NCBI RefSeq assembly: GCF_036416795.1
Contig: NZ_CP143867.1
Span: 1,860,001-1,924,000, forward strand
Direction: 5' to 3'
From: Bacteroides sp. MSB163
Lineage (GTDB): Bacteria > Bacteroidota > Bacteroidia > Bacteroidales > Bacteroidaceae
DNA: 64,000 nt
Numbering within the stretch: position 1 is the first letter of the stretch; the number at the start of each line of letters is the position of its first letter. The notes beneath the pieces were generated by a model, which had not been told where the DNA came from, searched no databases, and was given only the letters and a program-made list of their open reading frames with translations. Shown piece after piece: positions 24,166-33,476 of this stretch. A program made the translations under genes and the position numbers.

Positions 24166-25790
24166 AGCGGTAGTTTCTTCTCGTATATCTTTTCGTTCAA
24201 TATCTTAAGGGCTTGTTGCACGCTGTTGTTCGTGGTGTTTATCACCTGAAAGTATTCGTTCATATCCCACAGGTCACGGGCTATCAAGGCTTTCAACTGC
24301 GTTTTTATGAGGGGCAATGATTTGTTGTACTGCTCCTCGTTGAACTCAATCTTTTCTTTATCGGCGGCAGCGCGTATGTCCGCAAGCATCTGTTCGTCTA
24401 TCTCAAATTTATTGTTGAAGGTATCGAACTTCTTATATTTCTCTTGGAGTTCTTTCCGGTTTTTCTCGATATACTTGGTTGTTGCTTTGATGACAACGCC
24501 TTTAGCAACCAGATTACGGTGATAATCGGTATATTGGGTTGTATCGATAGGTACGAAATAGTCGGGCATGATACCACCGCCACCATATACGGTACGTTTC
24601 AACTTCTTAGTGGAGTTCTTCAATGAATCAGGAAAATGGATACTGTCGGCATGCATCATTTCTCCACGGTTGAAGCGATCTACCAGTTCCATATTGTATT
24701 TTTCCTGACCGTCGTCTTTGCTAAGGCCTCTGCCGTCCAGATTGGCTGTATGGTCGTACGGCTTCTGGATGCAACGTCCGGATGGGGTGTAATAACGGGC
24801 GATAGTCAAGCGGATCATAGAGCCATCGGGCAATTCGATGGGACGTTGTACCAGCCCTTTACCAAAAGTACGGCGACCTACAACTACGCCTCTGTCCCAG
24901 TCCTGTATGGCACCGGTTACGATTTCACTTGCTGAAGCAGAGTATTCGTCTACCAGCACGATGAGGCGTCCGTTTTTGAAGTTGCCTGTGCCTTTGGCAT
25001 AGAAATTACTGCGCTGAGAGGTTCTTCCTTCGGTATATACAATCAGTTCTTTTTGTTGCAGGAACTCGTTGGCAAGATCAATTGCTGCATTCAAATAACC
25101 ACCACCGTTGCCTTGCAGGTCGAGTATCAGATCTTTCATTCCTTGCTTCTGTAGCTCTTTGAGGGCGGCGGTAAATTCTTCGGCGGTAGTGGCACCGAAG
25201 CGGTTGATACGGATATAGCCGGTCTTGGGCTGTATCATATACGAAGCGTCTAAACTTAGAATGGGTATTTTATCCCGTTTTACAGTGAAGTATAAGGGAT
25301 CGTGCACTCCGCGGCGGACAATGGTTAGTTTTACTTCTGAGTCTTTCGGGCCGCGCAGGCGTGCCATTATATCTTCTGTGGACATTTTTACGCCGGCAAT
25401 AGCGCTGTCGTTCACTGCCACGATACGGTCGCCTGCCAGAATACCAACCTTTTCAGACGGTCCGTTGCTGACGGGCTGTATAATAAGTAATGTATCTTCT
25501 ATCATCTGGAACTGCACACCGATACCTTCGAAGTTACCTTGTAAAGGCTCGTTCATTTTCTTCACTTCCTCGGCGTCATTGTATGTGGAGTGCGGATCGA
25601 GTTGGGCGAGCATACGGATAATAGCTTCTTCCACCAGTTTATTCTCGTCTACCGAGTCTACATACAGGTTGGTGATGGCAAATTCTGCCATTTGTAACTT
25701 GCGGGCAGCCAAGTTGCCCATATTCTGCGCCTGCATGGAAGCCATGGCGCCGCATATACATATTATAAAGATAAGAAATTTCTTCATCAT
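24162..25790 (-). CDS. S41 (C-terminal processing) peptidase with PDZ domain
   Basis: 542 aa. Signal peptide 1-~21. The N-terminal region (22-90) leads to a PDZ domain at ~90-165 (GIGVQFQMIEDTLLIIQPVS; AGDRIVAVNDSAI) and the S41 core. By spacing, the catalytic dyad is Ser286 (YSASASEI) and Lys311 (RTFGKGLVQ). The family trims C-termini of periplasmic or outer-membrane proteins. It is the last gene of a parE-coaD-S41 run, 31 bp after coaD, and ends convergently with PAP2. Confidence 0.92.
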   Translation of the reverse strand: MMKKFLIFIICICGAMASMQAQNMGNLAARKLQMAEFAITNLYVDSVDENKLVEEAIIRMLAQLDPHSTYNDAEEVKKMNEPLQGNFEGIGVQFQMIEDTLLIIQPVSNGPSEKVGILAGDRIVAVNDSAIAGVKMSTEDIMARLRGPKDSEVKLTIVRRGVHDPLYFTVKRDKIPILSLDASYMIQPKTGYIRINRFGATTAEEFTAALKELQKQGMKDLILDLQGNGGGYLNAAIDLANEFLQQKELIVYTEGRTSQRSNFYAKGTGNFKNGRLIVLVDEYSASASEIVTGAIQDWDRGVVVGRRTFGKGLVQRPIELPDGSMIRLTIARYYTPSGRCIQKPYDHTANLDGRGLSKDDGQEKYNMELVDRFNRGEMMHADSIHFPDSLKNSTKKLKRTVYGGGGIMPDYFVPIDTTQYTDYHRNLVAKGVVIKATTKYIEKNRKELQEKYKKFDTFNNKFEIDEQMLADIRAAADKEKIEFNEEQYNKSLPLIKTQLKALIARDLWDMNEYFQVINTTNNSVQQALKILNEKIYEKKLPL

Positions 25791-25821
25791 TCTTTTTCGC
25801 TTATCACTAATTCACTAATCA

Positions 25822-26274
25822 TTAAATATCCATCCCTTCGGGGATAAACTGGCTGATATCTTTGCCGAACTGTAGAAGCTCGCGGACAGTAGTCGAGCTG
25901 ATACATGTCAGTTCAGGTTCGGTAAAGAGCAAAATGGTTTCGATGCCTGCCAGTTTACGGTTGATATCGGCAATGGTCTCTTCATATTCGAAATCTTTCA
26001 CGGTACGGATACCACGAACTATAAACTGCGCGTCTACCTGCCGGGCAAAATCAATCGTCAGGCAATCATAGGAGTAGACCTTGATACGTGGTTCGTTCCG
26101 GTAGAATTTCTGTATCATCTCCACGCGCTTCTCAATAGGGAAGTAGGTGTTTTTATTCTCGTTGATACCAATTCCAATAATGACTTCATCCATAAAAGTC
26201 AGTGCGCGGGTCACTACCGATGAATGGCCGATAGTGAAAGGATCGAATGTTCCCGGAAAGATTGCTCTTCTCAT
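25822..26274 (-). CDS. coaD: Pantetheine-phosphate adenylyltransferase
   Basis: 150 aa, the normal length. Nucleotidyltransferase motif FPGTFDPFTIGHSSV near the N-terminus, QFIVRGIRTVKDFEYE for substrate binding and the C-terminal ISSTTVRELL. It transfers AMP from ATP to 4'-phosphopantetheine, the penultimate step of CoA synthesis. Its ATG overlaps the end of parE by 4 bp, so the two are translationally coupled. Confidence 0.96.
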   Translation of the reverse strand: MRRAIFPGTFDPFTIGHSSVVTRALTFMDEVIIGIGINENKNTYFPIEKRVEMIQKFYRNEPRIKVYSYDCLTIDFARQVDAQFIVRGIRTVKDFEYEETIADINRKLAGIETILLFTEPELTCISSTTVRELLQFGKDISQFIPEGMDI

Positions 26275-28142
26275 GATGCCAGATCTTCTTCTATAACCAG
26301 ATTGTTAATAATAAAGTTTTGCCGTTCCATGGTATTTTTACCCATATAGAATTCCAATAATTCCTTTACAAGGTCCGTTTTGCGTAAAGTGACTTGTTCC
26401 AGACGCATATCTTTGCCGATGAAATGCCGGAATTCATCAGGCGAGATCTCTCCCAGACCTTTAAAACGGGTAATCTCCGGGTTGGGACTCAGCTCGGCAA
26501 TGGCTTTTTGCCGTTCCTCTTCCGTGTAGCAGTAAATTGTCTTTTTCTTGTTGCGTACGCGGAACAATGGAGTTTGCAGGATATAGACGTGCCCTTTCTT
26601 TATCAGATCGGGGAAGAATTGCAGGAAGAATGTGATGAGCAACAACCGGATGTGCATACCGTCCACATCGGCATCGGTAGCGGCAATCACCTTGTTGTAA
26701 CGCAATCCTTCAATGCCATCTTCTATGTTCAGGGCAGCTTGTAGCAGATTGAATTCTTCGTTTTCATATACCACTTTCTTAGTCAGCCCGAATGAGTTTA
26801 ACGGTTTACCACGAAGACTGAATACAGCCTGCGTATTTACGTCACGGCTCTTTGTGATGGAACCGCTGGCGGAGTCACCTTCAGTGATAAAGATGCAGGA
26901 CTCGGATTCCTGTTCCTTTCCTTTGCCGTCATTGAGGTGGTAACGGCAATCGCGCAGCTTACGATTATGCAGGTTGGCCTTCTTTGCGCGCTCACGTGCC
27001 AGTTTGGTTACACCGGCAATGGCTTTACGTTCCTTTTCGGAGTCTTGTATCTTTTGCAGCATGACTTCCGCAACCAACGGATTCTTGTGTAGATAGTTAT
27101 CCACCTCCGTTTTGATGAAGTCGCCTACATACTTATTCACGCTTACACCACCGGGAGACATGGAAGGGGAACCGAGTTTGGTCTTGGTCTGTCCTTCAAA
27201 CTGGGGCTCTTCCACATTGATGGCAATGGCGGCAACAATACCGTTACGGATGTCGGCATATTCCTGGTTCTTGTTGTAGAACTCCTTGATGGTGCGGGCA
27301 ATATGTTCTTTAAGCGCACTTTGGTGTGTTCCACCCTGTGTGGTATGCTGGCCGTTGACAAAGGAATAGTATTCCTCGCCGTATTGATTCGTATGCGTAA
27401 AGGCTATTTCAATATCTTCTCCTTTCAGATGGATGATATTGTAAAGCCCCTGTGCAGTCATGTTGTCGTTCAGCAAATCTTCCAGTCCATGACGTGAGAT
27501 AATGCGCTGACCGTTGTATATAATGGAAAGTCCTGTATTCAGGTACGTGTAGTTACGCAATAGCGTTTCCACGAAATTAGCCTGGAAAGAATAGTTCAGG
27601 AATAACGTGCTGTCCGGTTCGAAGAAGATGTAAGTTCCGCTTTCCTCGTTACAGTTTTCCGTTACATCACTTTGGAGATTACCTTTTTCAAAAATGGCGA
27701 TACGAACTTTACCTTCGCGATAACTACGTACTTCAAAGCGGCTGCTAAGTGCATTCACAGCTTTGATACCTACACCGTTCAGTCCGACACTTTTCTTGAA
27801 AGCTTTACTGTCGTACTTACCACCGGTATTGAGTTTACTCACCGCTTCAATCAGCTTTCCTTGCGGAATACCACGACCATAGTCGCGCACACTGACACGG
27901 AGATTATCCTCAATGTTAATCTCGATCCGTCTACCAGCACCCATTTTGAACTCATCGATGCTGTTGTCCATTACCTCTTTTAGCAATACATAGATACCGT
28001 CGTCGTTCTGCGTACCGTCGCCCAAACGACCGATATACATACCCGAACGGACACGGATGTGCTCCATGTCGTCCAAATGACGAATGTTGTCTTCCGTATA
28101 TTCTACATTGCCTTCGGGCATCAGTCCGTTGATTTCTTCCAT
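26271..28142 (-). CDS. parE: DNA topoisomerase IV subunit B
   Basis: 623 aa, ParE-like in length. GHKL ATPase motifs are EVMDNSIDEF, DYGRGIPQG and GVNGVG-like GLNGVGIKAVNAL. The transducer domain includes the conserved Q-x-K loop (QTKTKLG). TOPRIM motifs are EGDSASGS and ATDADVDGMH. With ParC it decatenates daughter chromosomes. ParE is preferred over GyrB because of length and the coaD/S41 context, but the assignment is not absolute. Confidence 0.9.
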   Translation of the reverse strand: MEEINGLMPEGNVEYTEDNIRHLDDMEHIRVRSGMYIGRLGDGTQNDDGIYVLLKEVMDNSIDEFKMGAGRRIEINIEDNLRVSVRDYGRGIPQGKLIEAVSKLNTGGKYDSKAFKKSVGLNGVGIKAVNALSSRFEVRSYREGKVRIAIFEKGNLQSDVTENCNEESGTYIFFEPDSTLFLNYSFQANFVETLLRNYTYLNTGLSIIYNGQRIISRHGLEDLLNDNMTAQGLYNIIHLKGEDIEIAFTHTNQYGEEYYSFVNGQHTTQGGTHQSALKEHIARTIKEFYNKNQEYADIRNGIVAAIAINVEEPQFEGQTKTKLGSPSMSPGGVSVNKYVGDFIKTEVDNYLHKNPLVAEVMLQKIQDSEKERKAIAGVTKLARERAKKANLHNRKLRDCRYHLNDGKGKEQESESCIFITEGDSASGSITKSRDVNTQAVFSLRGKPLNSFGLTKKVVYENEEFNLLQAALNIEDGIEGLRYNKVIAATDADVDGMHIRLLLITFFLQFFPDLIKKGHVYILQTPLFRVRNKKKTIYCYTEEERQKAIAELSPNPEITRFKGLGEISPDEFRHFIGKDMRLEQVTLRKTDLVKELLEFYMGKNTMERQNFIINNLVIEEDLAS

Positions 28143-28151
28143 AGCTTATTT

Positions 28152-28233
28152 AATGAAGAATGAGGAATGAAGAATGAAGAATTTGGCTGCGCTGTGATGC
28201 CGCATGGCAATTCTTCATTCTTCATTCTTAATT
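28152..28233. repeat. 7-bp GAAGAAT repeats forming an 18-bp perfect hairpin
   Basis: Left arm has four 7-bp units of GAAGAAT type (one GAGGAAT); right arm has inverted ATTCTTC units. AATGAAGAATGAAGAATT (28166-28183) pairs perfectly with AATTCTTCATTCTTCATT (28209-28226) around a 25-nt GC-rich loop. It fills the gap between the GNAT gene and parE and overlaps the GNAT stop at its edge. It could stabilise or terminate mRNA. Confidence 0.85.
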
Positions 28234-29367
28234 ATTAATTTCTTTCACAAACGCCCTGCGCCGTTTATGTTGTTTGGTTTCAAAGTATTCCCATTGGGCT
28301 TGTACTTTACCATTCATTTCAAGTTCAGGGTTACTTTCTGCAAATATAAAACCTAATTTCTGATAAACCGGAATTAAATCGGAAAATAACAATGCGTTAA
28401 CACCTTTGTTTTGGTACTCCGGCTTCACGGCAACAAGCAACAAATCCAACATTTTAGCACGTCGTTTCATGAACAATGCTTTCAGCAGATAGTACCATCC
28501 GAAAGGCAATAACCGGCCGTGCGCTTTCTGTAAAGCTTCGGACAGGGAGGGCATGGATATGCCTACGGCAATCAATTGGTCGTCGGCATCTGTAATAAGC
28601 GTCACCATGCGCAGGTCTACGATGGGGAGATACATTTTCACGTACTGGTCAATCTGCCGTTGCGACAGAGCGGAATAACCGAACAGGGGTTTATAAGCTT
28701 CGTTCATCAACTCAAAGATGGCCTGTCCATAATCGTGGGCTATCTTTTTGGCTGATGTATATTTTTTAATCTTGAGGTTGTATTTACGCTGGATAAGGTC
28801 GGAGATACGTTTGTGTTTATCCGGTATGGCATCCGGAATGTAGATTTGATATTCCACCCAGTCAGCTTCCTTTTCAAATCCCATGCGCTCCATGTGTTGC
28901 GGGTAGTAAGGATAATTGTAAATGGTTGCCATGGTGCTGAGTTGGTCGAAGCCTTCTACCAGCATACCTTCTGCGTCGAAGTCAGTGAAGCCCAACGGAC
29001 CTTGTATATGAGTCATTCCGCGTTCTTTTCCCCATTCTTCTACCGTGCGGATCAAGGCATCCGATACTTCCGGGTCGTCAATAAAGTCGATCCAGCCGAA
29101 ACGGACGTTCTTTTTATCCCAGGTTTCATTGGCCTTATGGTTGATTATGGCAGCTACGCGGCCTACTATTTTGTTGTCTTGGTAAGCCAGGAAATACTCT
29201 GCCTCACAGAATTCAAACGCCGCATTCTTCTTTTTATTGAAAGTGTTGAGCATGTCGTCGTAAAGATCGGGGACAGAGTAAGGGTTGCCTTTATATAGCC
29301 GGTAATTGAAGCGGATGAACCGTTTCAATTCTTTTGTTGTGGAAACTTTTTTGATTGTTATTGCCAT
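28228..29367 (-). CDS. GNAT-fold acetyltransferase-like protein (YghO-like)
   Basis: 379 aa from the ATG at 29367 (MAITIKKVSTTKELKRF); an ATG at 29400 is less likely. The N-terminal half has acetyltransferase-like elements (YFLAYQDNKIVGRVAAIINH; RFGWIDFIDDPEVSDALI). The C-terminal half repeats the theme (LDLLLVAVKPEYQNKGVNAL ... YQKLGFIFAES), where Q/RxxGxxA-type acetyl-CoA binding appears as QNKGVN. The arrangement suggests a double GNAT fold as in the YghO family. Acceptor unknown. No operon partner is obvious. Confidence 0.72.
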   Translation of the reverse strand: MAITIKKVSTTKELKRFIRFNYRLYKGNPYSVPDLYDDMLNTFNKKKNAAFEFCEAEYFLAYQDNKIVGRVAAIINHKANETWDKKNVRFGWIDFIDDPEVSDALIRTVEEWGKERGMTHIQGPLGFTDFDAEGMLVEGFDQLSTMATIYNYPYYPQHMERMGFEKEADWVEYQIYIPDAIPDKHKRISDLIQRKYNLKIKKYTSAKKIAHDYGQAIFELMNEAYKPLFGYSALSQRQIDQYVKMYLPIVDLRMVTLITDADDQLIAVGISMPSLSEALQKAHGRLLPFGWYYLLKALFMKRRAKMLDLLLVAVKPEYQNKGVNALLFSDLIPVYQKLGFIFAESNPELEMNGKVQAQWEYFETKQHKRRRAFVKEINN

Positions 29368-29441
29368 AATTTTATGTCTAATGAAGTGGCAAAGATACAT
29401 GATAATCTTTAAAATACCACGCGGCAGAGATAAAAACTGAT

Positions 29442-30518
29442 CTATTGCTGTATGCTTTTCCGATACTGTAAAGGTGTCATACCTGTATTTTTGAGGAAAG
29501 CACGCCGGAAGGTGGAAGTGGAGTTAAATCCGGAACGTTCGGCTATCTCATCTATATTCATGGTATAGGGGTAAATGGTCAGTAGTTGCTTGCCGGCTTT
29601 CTCAATGCGCAGGTTGTTGATGTAGTCGTAGAAAGTGATATTCAGCTTGTTGTTGAAATAGGTGGATAGGTAGGTGCGGTTGGTTCCAATGGCATTGGCT
29701 ACATCGCTGATAGTCAGTTTAGGATTCAGGTAGAGTTGTTGCTCTTCCATTACTTTCAGTAACTCTTCCCGGAAAGCGTAATAAGAACAGTTATCCTGTT
29801 CCGTTCCGCTGGTCCCGTTCTCTTCTACAGGCTCTTTAGCCAGGAGGTTGCCTTTCAGATTATTAGGCATAGGGATAGTAATCTGATGGGCTGAATAGTG
29901 GATAATAACAAACCACAATATGACAGAAGAAATATAATAAATAGTATCTCCCCAGCCTGTAATATTCATGCTGGTATATACCCATGTTGCCAGGCAGATG
30001 GCGAGAATAAATGTGGCTTTCTTCAACCATGCCACATCGATATGTTCTGAATAAGAGTAGTTGTTGCGTATGTATCGTTGGTAGCGTCGGGCAGCGAATG
30101 TAACTATGAGTACAATAACGGCACTATAGAGTAGAATGAATCCGAAATAAAAAGGGAAAATGGGGGCATGGAATGTACACAAATAGGCAATTGTAAATAC
30201 AATATAGGGACTGAAAAGCAAAAAAACTTTCTTCCAGTTAAGCCATCCGGGTGCCGTTAATTCCAGAAGATAGAAGGAACAGGCGGCAACTGCCCATCCG
30301 TCAATGAATAGCAGGGAATTGACCAATTGTTCGGTTTTCAGTGAAGGAAAATAGAGTAATATATCCTTGAACTCCAATAATGCCCAGAAAGCAAGGGTGA
30401 GTCCCAGTATGCTCTGTATCCGTGAGCGTGGCCTATGTGTGAGCAAGCGGAAACTGACATATCCGAAGAACATGAATGCAGCTCCGTTCATGAAGTATGA
30501 TATATTGATGCCTCCCAT
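29442..30518 (-). CDS. Membrane-anchored AraC-type transcriptional regulator
   Basis: 358 aa. The first ~210 residues contain about six hydrophobic helices (e.g. ILGLTLAFWALLEF, VFLLFSPYIVFTIAYLC, FILLYSAVIVLIVTFAA, FILAICLATWVYTSM). The C-terminal ~100 are an AraC HTH (ISDVANAIGTNRTYLSTYFN; IDEIAERSGFNSTSTFRRAF). It is a one-component sensor held in the inner membrane. The ATG overlaps the antiporter stop as TAATG, so the two are translationally coupled. That pairing suggests it reports on an ion or membrane state linked to the antiporter (inference). Confidence 0.85.
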   Translation of the reverse strand: MGGINISYFMNGAAFMFFGYVSFRLLTHRPRSRIQSILGLTLAFWALLEFKDILLYFPSLKTEQLVNSLLFIDGWAVAACSFYLLELTAPGWLNWKKVFLLFSPYIVFTIAYLCTFHAPIFPFYFGFILLYSAVIVLIVTFAARRYQRYIRNNYSYSEHIDVAWLKKATFILAICLATWVYTSMNITGWGDTIYYISSVILWFVIIHYSAHQITIPMPNNLKGNLLAKEPVEENGTSGTEQDNCSYYAFREELLKVMEEQQLYLNPKLTISDVANAIGTNRTYLSTYFNNKLNITFYDYINNLRIEKAGKQLLTIYPYTMNIDEIAERSGFNSTSTFRRAFLKNTGMTPLQYRKSIQQ

Positions 30519-31477
30519 TAAACGTTATAAATAAGTACTATGGTGTATGCTATGTAACAAAGCATCAGTATGCTGCCTTCGATGCGGGTAATGGTACGCT
30601 TGGCAAAGAACAATCCGAATAGCCACAGCAAGATGCTCGAACCTACCAGTACCAGCAGATCCATATTTGTGATACCCGTCAGGTGCAACGGTGTGATGGA
30701 AGCACTGCATCCTAACACGAAGAAGATGTTGAACAGGTTACTGCCAATCACGTTTCCAATGGCAATTTCCGGATTCTTCTTTAAGGCAGCAACAATGGAG
30801 GTTGCAAGTTCGGGCAGGGATGTGCCGCCTGCTACCAAAGTCAATCCGATGACGGATTCGCTTACTCCCAGACTGCGTGCAATGCCACTGGCACCATCCA
30901 CAAAGAAACTGCCGCCGGCAATCAGAGCTACCAGTCCACCTATTATATATAGTATGGACCGCCACATGGGAAGTTGTTTGATTTCTTCTTCCGTTTCCCC
31001 CTCTTTCTTTTCTTGGAAAGCGATGGCAAAGGTATATCCGAGGAAGATCAAGAAAAAACAGAGCAGGAGTAATCCGTCTGTAATGCTGATTATATTTTCG
31101 GAGCTATGATCCAGTAAGACATCATTTGCGCAAATCAGCAATACTATGGAGGACAGGATACAGAGTGGGATTTCCTTGCGCAACGTATTTCCGGAAATAA
31201 CAATTGGGGCGAAGAGTGCCGTGCAGCCTACGATCATTAGTGTATTGAAGATATTGCTGCCTACAACGTTTCCGATGGCGATGTCCGCGCTGCCTTTCAG
31301 AGCCGAAGATACGCTGACTGTCAGTTCGGGAGCGGAAGTCCCGAAAGCTACGATGGTGAGCCCGATAACAATGGAGGGGATGCGGAAACGCTTGGCGACG
31401 GATGCGGCTCCGTCTGTCAGTCCGTTGGCCCCTAAAAGGATGAGGAGAAGTCCTCCGATAAGACAAAGAATATCCAT
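30518..31477 (-). CDS. CaCA-family sodium/calcium-type antiporter (YrbG-like)
   Basis: 319 aa, about ten membrane helices in two homologous halves. The paired alpha repeats are visible: VAFGTSAPELTVSVSSAL with GNVVGSNIFN in the first half, and VAGGTSLPELATSIVAAL with GNVIGSNLFN in the second. The acidic residues in these repeats bind the cation. It likely exchanges Ca2+ for Na+ or H+ across the inner membrane. It is first in a two-gene unit with the membrane AraC regulator. Confidence 0.93.
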   Translation of the reverse strand: MDILCLIGGLLLILLGANGLTDGAASVAKRFRIPSIVIGLTIVAFGTSAPELTVSVSSALKGSADIAIGNVVGSNIFNTLMIVGCTALFAPIVISGNTLRKEIPLCILSSIVLLICANDVLLDHSSENIISITDGLLLLCFFLIFLGYTFAIAFQEKKEGETEEEIKQLPMWRSILYIIGGLVALIAGGSFFVDGASGIARSLGVSESVIGLTLVAGGTSLPELATSIVAALKKNPEIAIGNVIGSNLFNIFFVLGCSASITPLHLTGITNMDLLVLVGSSILLWLFGLFFAKRTITRIEGSILMLCYIAYTIVLIYNV

Positions 31478-31496
31478 GAGAATTCTGTTTTTTGTG

Positions 31497-31547
31497 CAAA
31501 TATAATTAATTCCTTTTATGAAAAGTAAAAAACATTCCGTATGTTTG
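31497..31547. promoter_or_regulatory. Divergent -7 boxes for the antiporter and MscS genes
   Basis: Minus TATATTTG at 31497-31504 faces the antiporter; plus TATGTTTG at 31540-31547 faces the channel. The plus box contains the first in-frame ATG at 31541, which argues for the MscS start at 31598. Clear -33 boxes are lacking. Confidence 0.4.
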
Positions 31548-31597
31548 GCACGTTAATCAATTTGTTGTTTTTAAGTAACCTGATTAAAGGCTATTAT

Positions 31598-33400
31598 ATG
31601 AAGGGAATACGTGCATTATGTCTTTGGCTCTTGCTGTTGCCTGCGGGCGGCGCATCTGCCCAGTTGGTAGAGAAGGTATTAGATGTCTTTAATGACGATA
31701 CTTTGGGGACTGTTGTCGCCCAAAGGGCAGATACAGACTCGGTTCATCTGCTGAAGATGAAAGAGGACTTGGAGGTTGCAAGGCTGAATGAGGCTAATCT
31801 CAGGATGGAGATAGAGCAAATGAGGCTGAAGTATGATGCGGCGGACTCCCTGAAGCTGGCAAAGCAGCGATTGCGCATTGACTCGCTCAGGCGGATGACG
31901 CCGGGTGTGCCGGTAGTGGTGGAAGGCGATACGCTGTATTACCTGTTTGCCAAGCGGGGCGGGCATACTCCGCAGCAACGTGCCGAAATGAATGCAGCGG
32001 CAATAACGGAACTGGGCAAGCGATTTAATCTGCAACCGGATTCGGTTTACTTAGAGAGTAGTGATATTGTTACCGATCTGATGTATGGTAATAAGGTTCT
32101 TTCTTCTTTTACGGATCAGGATGGTCTGTGGGAAGGTTGTTCGCGCGATCAGTTGGCGGTTGCCAAGCGTAAAGTGATCGTAGACAAGCTAAAGGTGATG
32201 AAAGACGAGCATAGCCTGTGGCAGCTTGGCAAACGCATTCTCTATTTCATTCTTGTAATCATAGGCCAGTATCTGCTGTTTAAACTCACCACCTGGTTGT
32301 TCAATAAGTTGAAAGTGCGTATCCAACGATTGAAAGATACCAAACTGAAACCTATCTCCATTCAGGATTACGAATTGCTGGATACGCAGAAGCAGGTGAA
32401 TCTGCTTGTCTTCCTGGCAAATCTGTTGCGATATGCGGTGATGCTGCTTCAATTGGTGCTGACGGTGCCATTGCTCTTCTCCATATTCCCTCAGACAAAA
32501 GACCTCGCCTACAAGTTGTTCTCGTATATATGGGATCCGATAAAGAGTATCTTCCTGGGTATAGTGGAATATATTCCCAATCTGTTCACTATCTTTGTGA
32601 TATGGCTTGCCGTGAAGTACCTGGTGAGGCTGGTGCGCTATCTTGCCAGTGAAATTCAATCGGAGCGGTTGAAGATAGGCGGTTTCTATGCCGATTGGGC
32701 TATGCCGACGTTTCACATTGTGCGTTTCCTGCTTTATGCGTTTATGATTGCTATGATTTATCCCTATTTGCCGGGTTCCAAGTCGGGTGTTTTTCAGGGG
32801 ATATCGGTCTTTGTCGGCTTGATTGTTTCGTTGGGTTCGAGTACGGTGATCGGGAATATTATTGCGGGATTAGTAATCACTTATATGCGTCCCTTCAAAT
32901 TGGGCGACCGCATCAAACTGAATGATACTACGGGCAATGTAATAGAGAAGACTCCGTTAGTGACGCGTATCCGTACGCCGAAGAATGAGGTGGTAACTAT
33001 CCCGAACTCTTTCATCATGTCTTCGCATACGGTGAATTTCAGTCAGTCGGCACGCGACTATGGACTGATTATTCATTCGGAAGTGAGTGTGGGGTATGAT
33101 ATTCCCTGGCGGAAGACGCATCAACTTCTGGTTGAGGCCGCTCTGAATACACCCGGAGTGGTAGATGATCCGCGTCCGTTTGTATTGGAAACGTCTCTTC
33201 AGGATTATTATCCGGTCTATCAGGTGAATGCTTATATAAAGGATGCCAACCAGTTGGCGCAGGTGTATTCCGATTTGCATCAGAATATCCAGGATAGATT
33301 TAATGAAGAGGGCATCGAGATTATGTCGCCGCACTACATCGCTACGCGCGACGGTAGTGAGACGACGATACCCAAGGATGATCTGAGGGGGAAGAAATAA
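31598..33400 (+). CDS. Large MscS-family mechanosensitive channel
   Basis: 600 aa from the ATG at 31598, giving a signal peptide (ALCLWLLLLPAGGASA). An N-terminal periplasmic coiled-coil-rich segment (~45-110) is followed by several membrane helices and the conserved MscS module: FVGLIVSLGSSTVIGNIIAG (pore helix TM3) then MRPFKLGDRIKL and VVTIPNSFIMSS of the beta domain. It releases osmolytes during hypo-osmotic shock. The extra N-terminal region makes it larger than E. coli MscS, closer to MscM/MscK-type proteins. Confidence 0.92.
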   Translation: MKGIRALCLWLLLLPAGGASAQLVEKVLDVFNDDTLGTVVAQRADTDSVHLLKMKEDLEVARLNEANLRMEIEQMRLKYDAADSLKLAKQRLRIDSLRRMTPGVPVVVEGDTLYYLFAKRGGHTPQQRAEMNAAAITELGKRFNLQPDSVYLESSDIVTDLMYGNKVLSSFTDQDGLWEGCSRDQLAVAKRKVIVDKLKVMKDEHSLWQLGKRILYFILVIIGQYLLFKLTTWLFNKLKVRIQRLKDTKLKPISIQDYELLDTQKQVNLLVFLANLLRYAVMLLQLVLTVPLLFSIFPQTKDLAYKLFSYIWDPIKSIFLGIVEYIPNLFTIFVIWLAVKYLVRLVRYLASEIQSERLKIGGFYADWAMPTFHIVRFLLYAFMIAMIYPYLPGSKSGVFQGISVFVGLIVSLGSSTVIGNIIAGLVITYMRPFKLGDRIKLNDTTGNVIEKTPLVTRIRTPKNEVVTIPNSFIMSSHTVNFSQSARDYGLIIHSEVSVGYDIPWRKTHQLLVEAALNTPGVVDDPRPFVLETSLQDYYPVYQVNAYIKDANQLAQVYSDLHQNIQDRFNEEGIEIMSPHYIATRDGSETTIPKDDLRGKK

Positions 33401-33476
33401 ACCTTATCCGGTGCAGAGGTGGATTATTTTCCCCGTAGGGATGAAGGTGATAAAGAAAATGAAGTGCATGCCTGAA

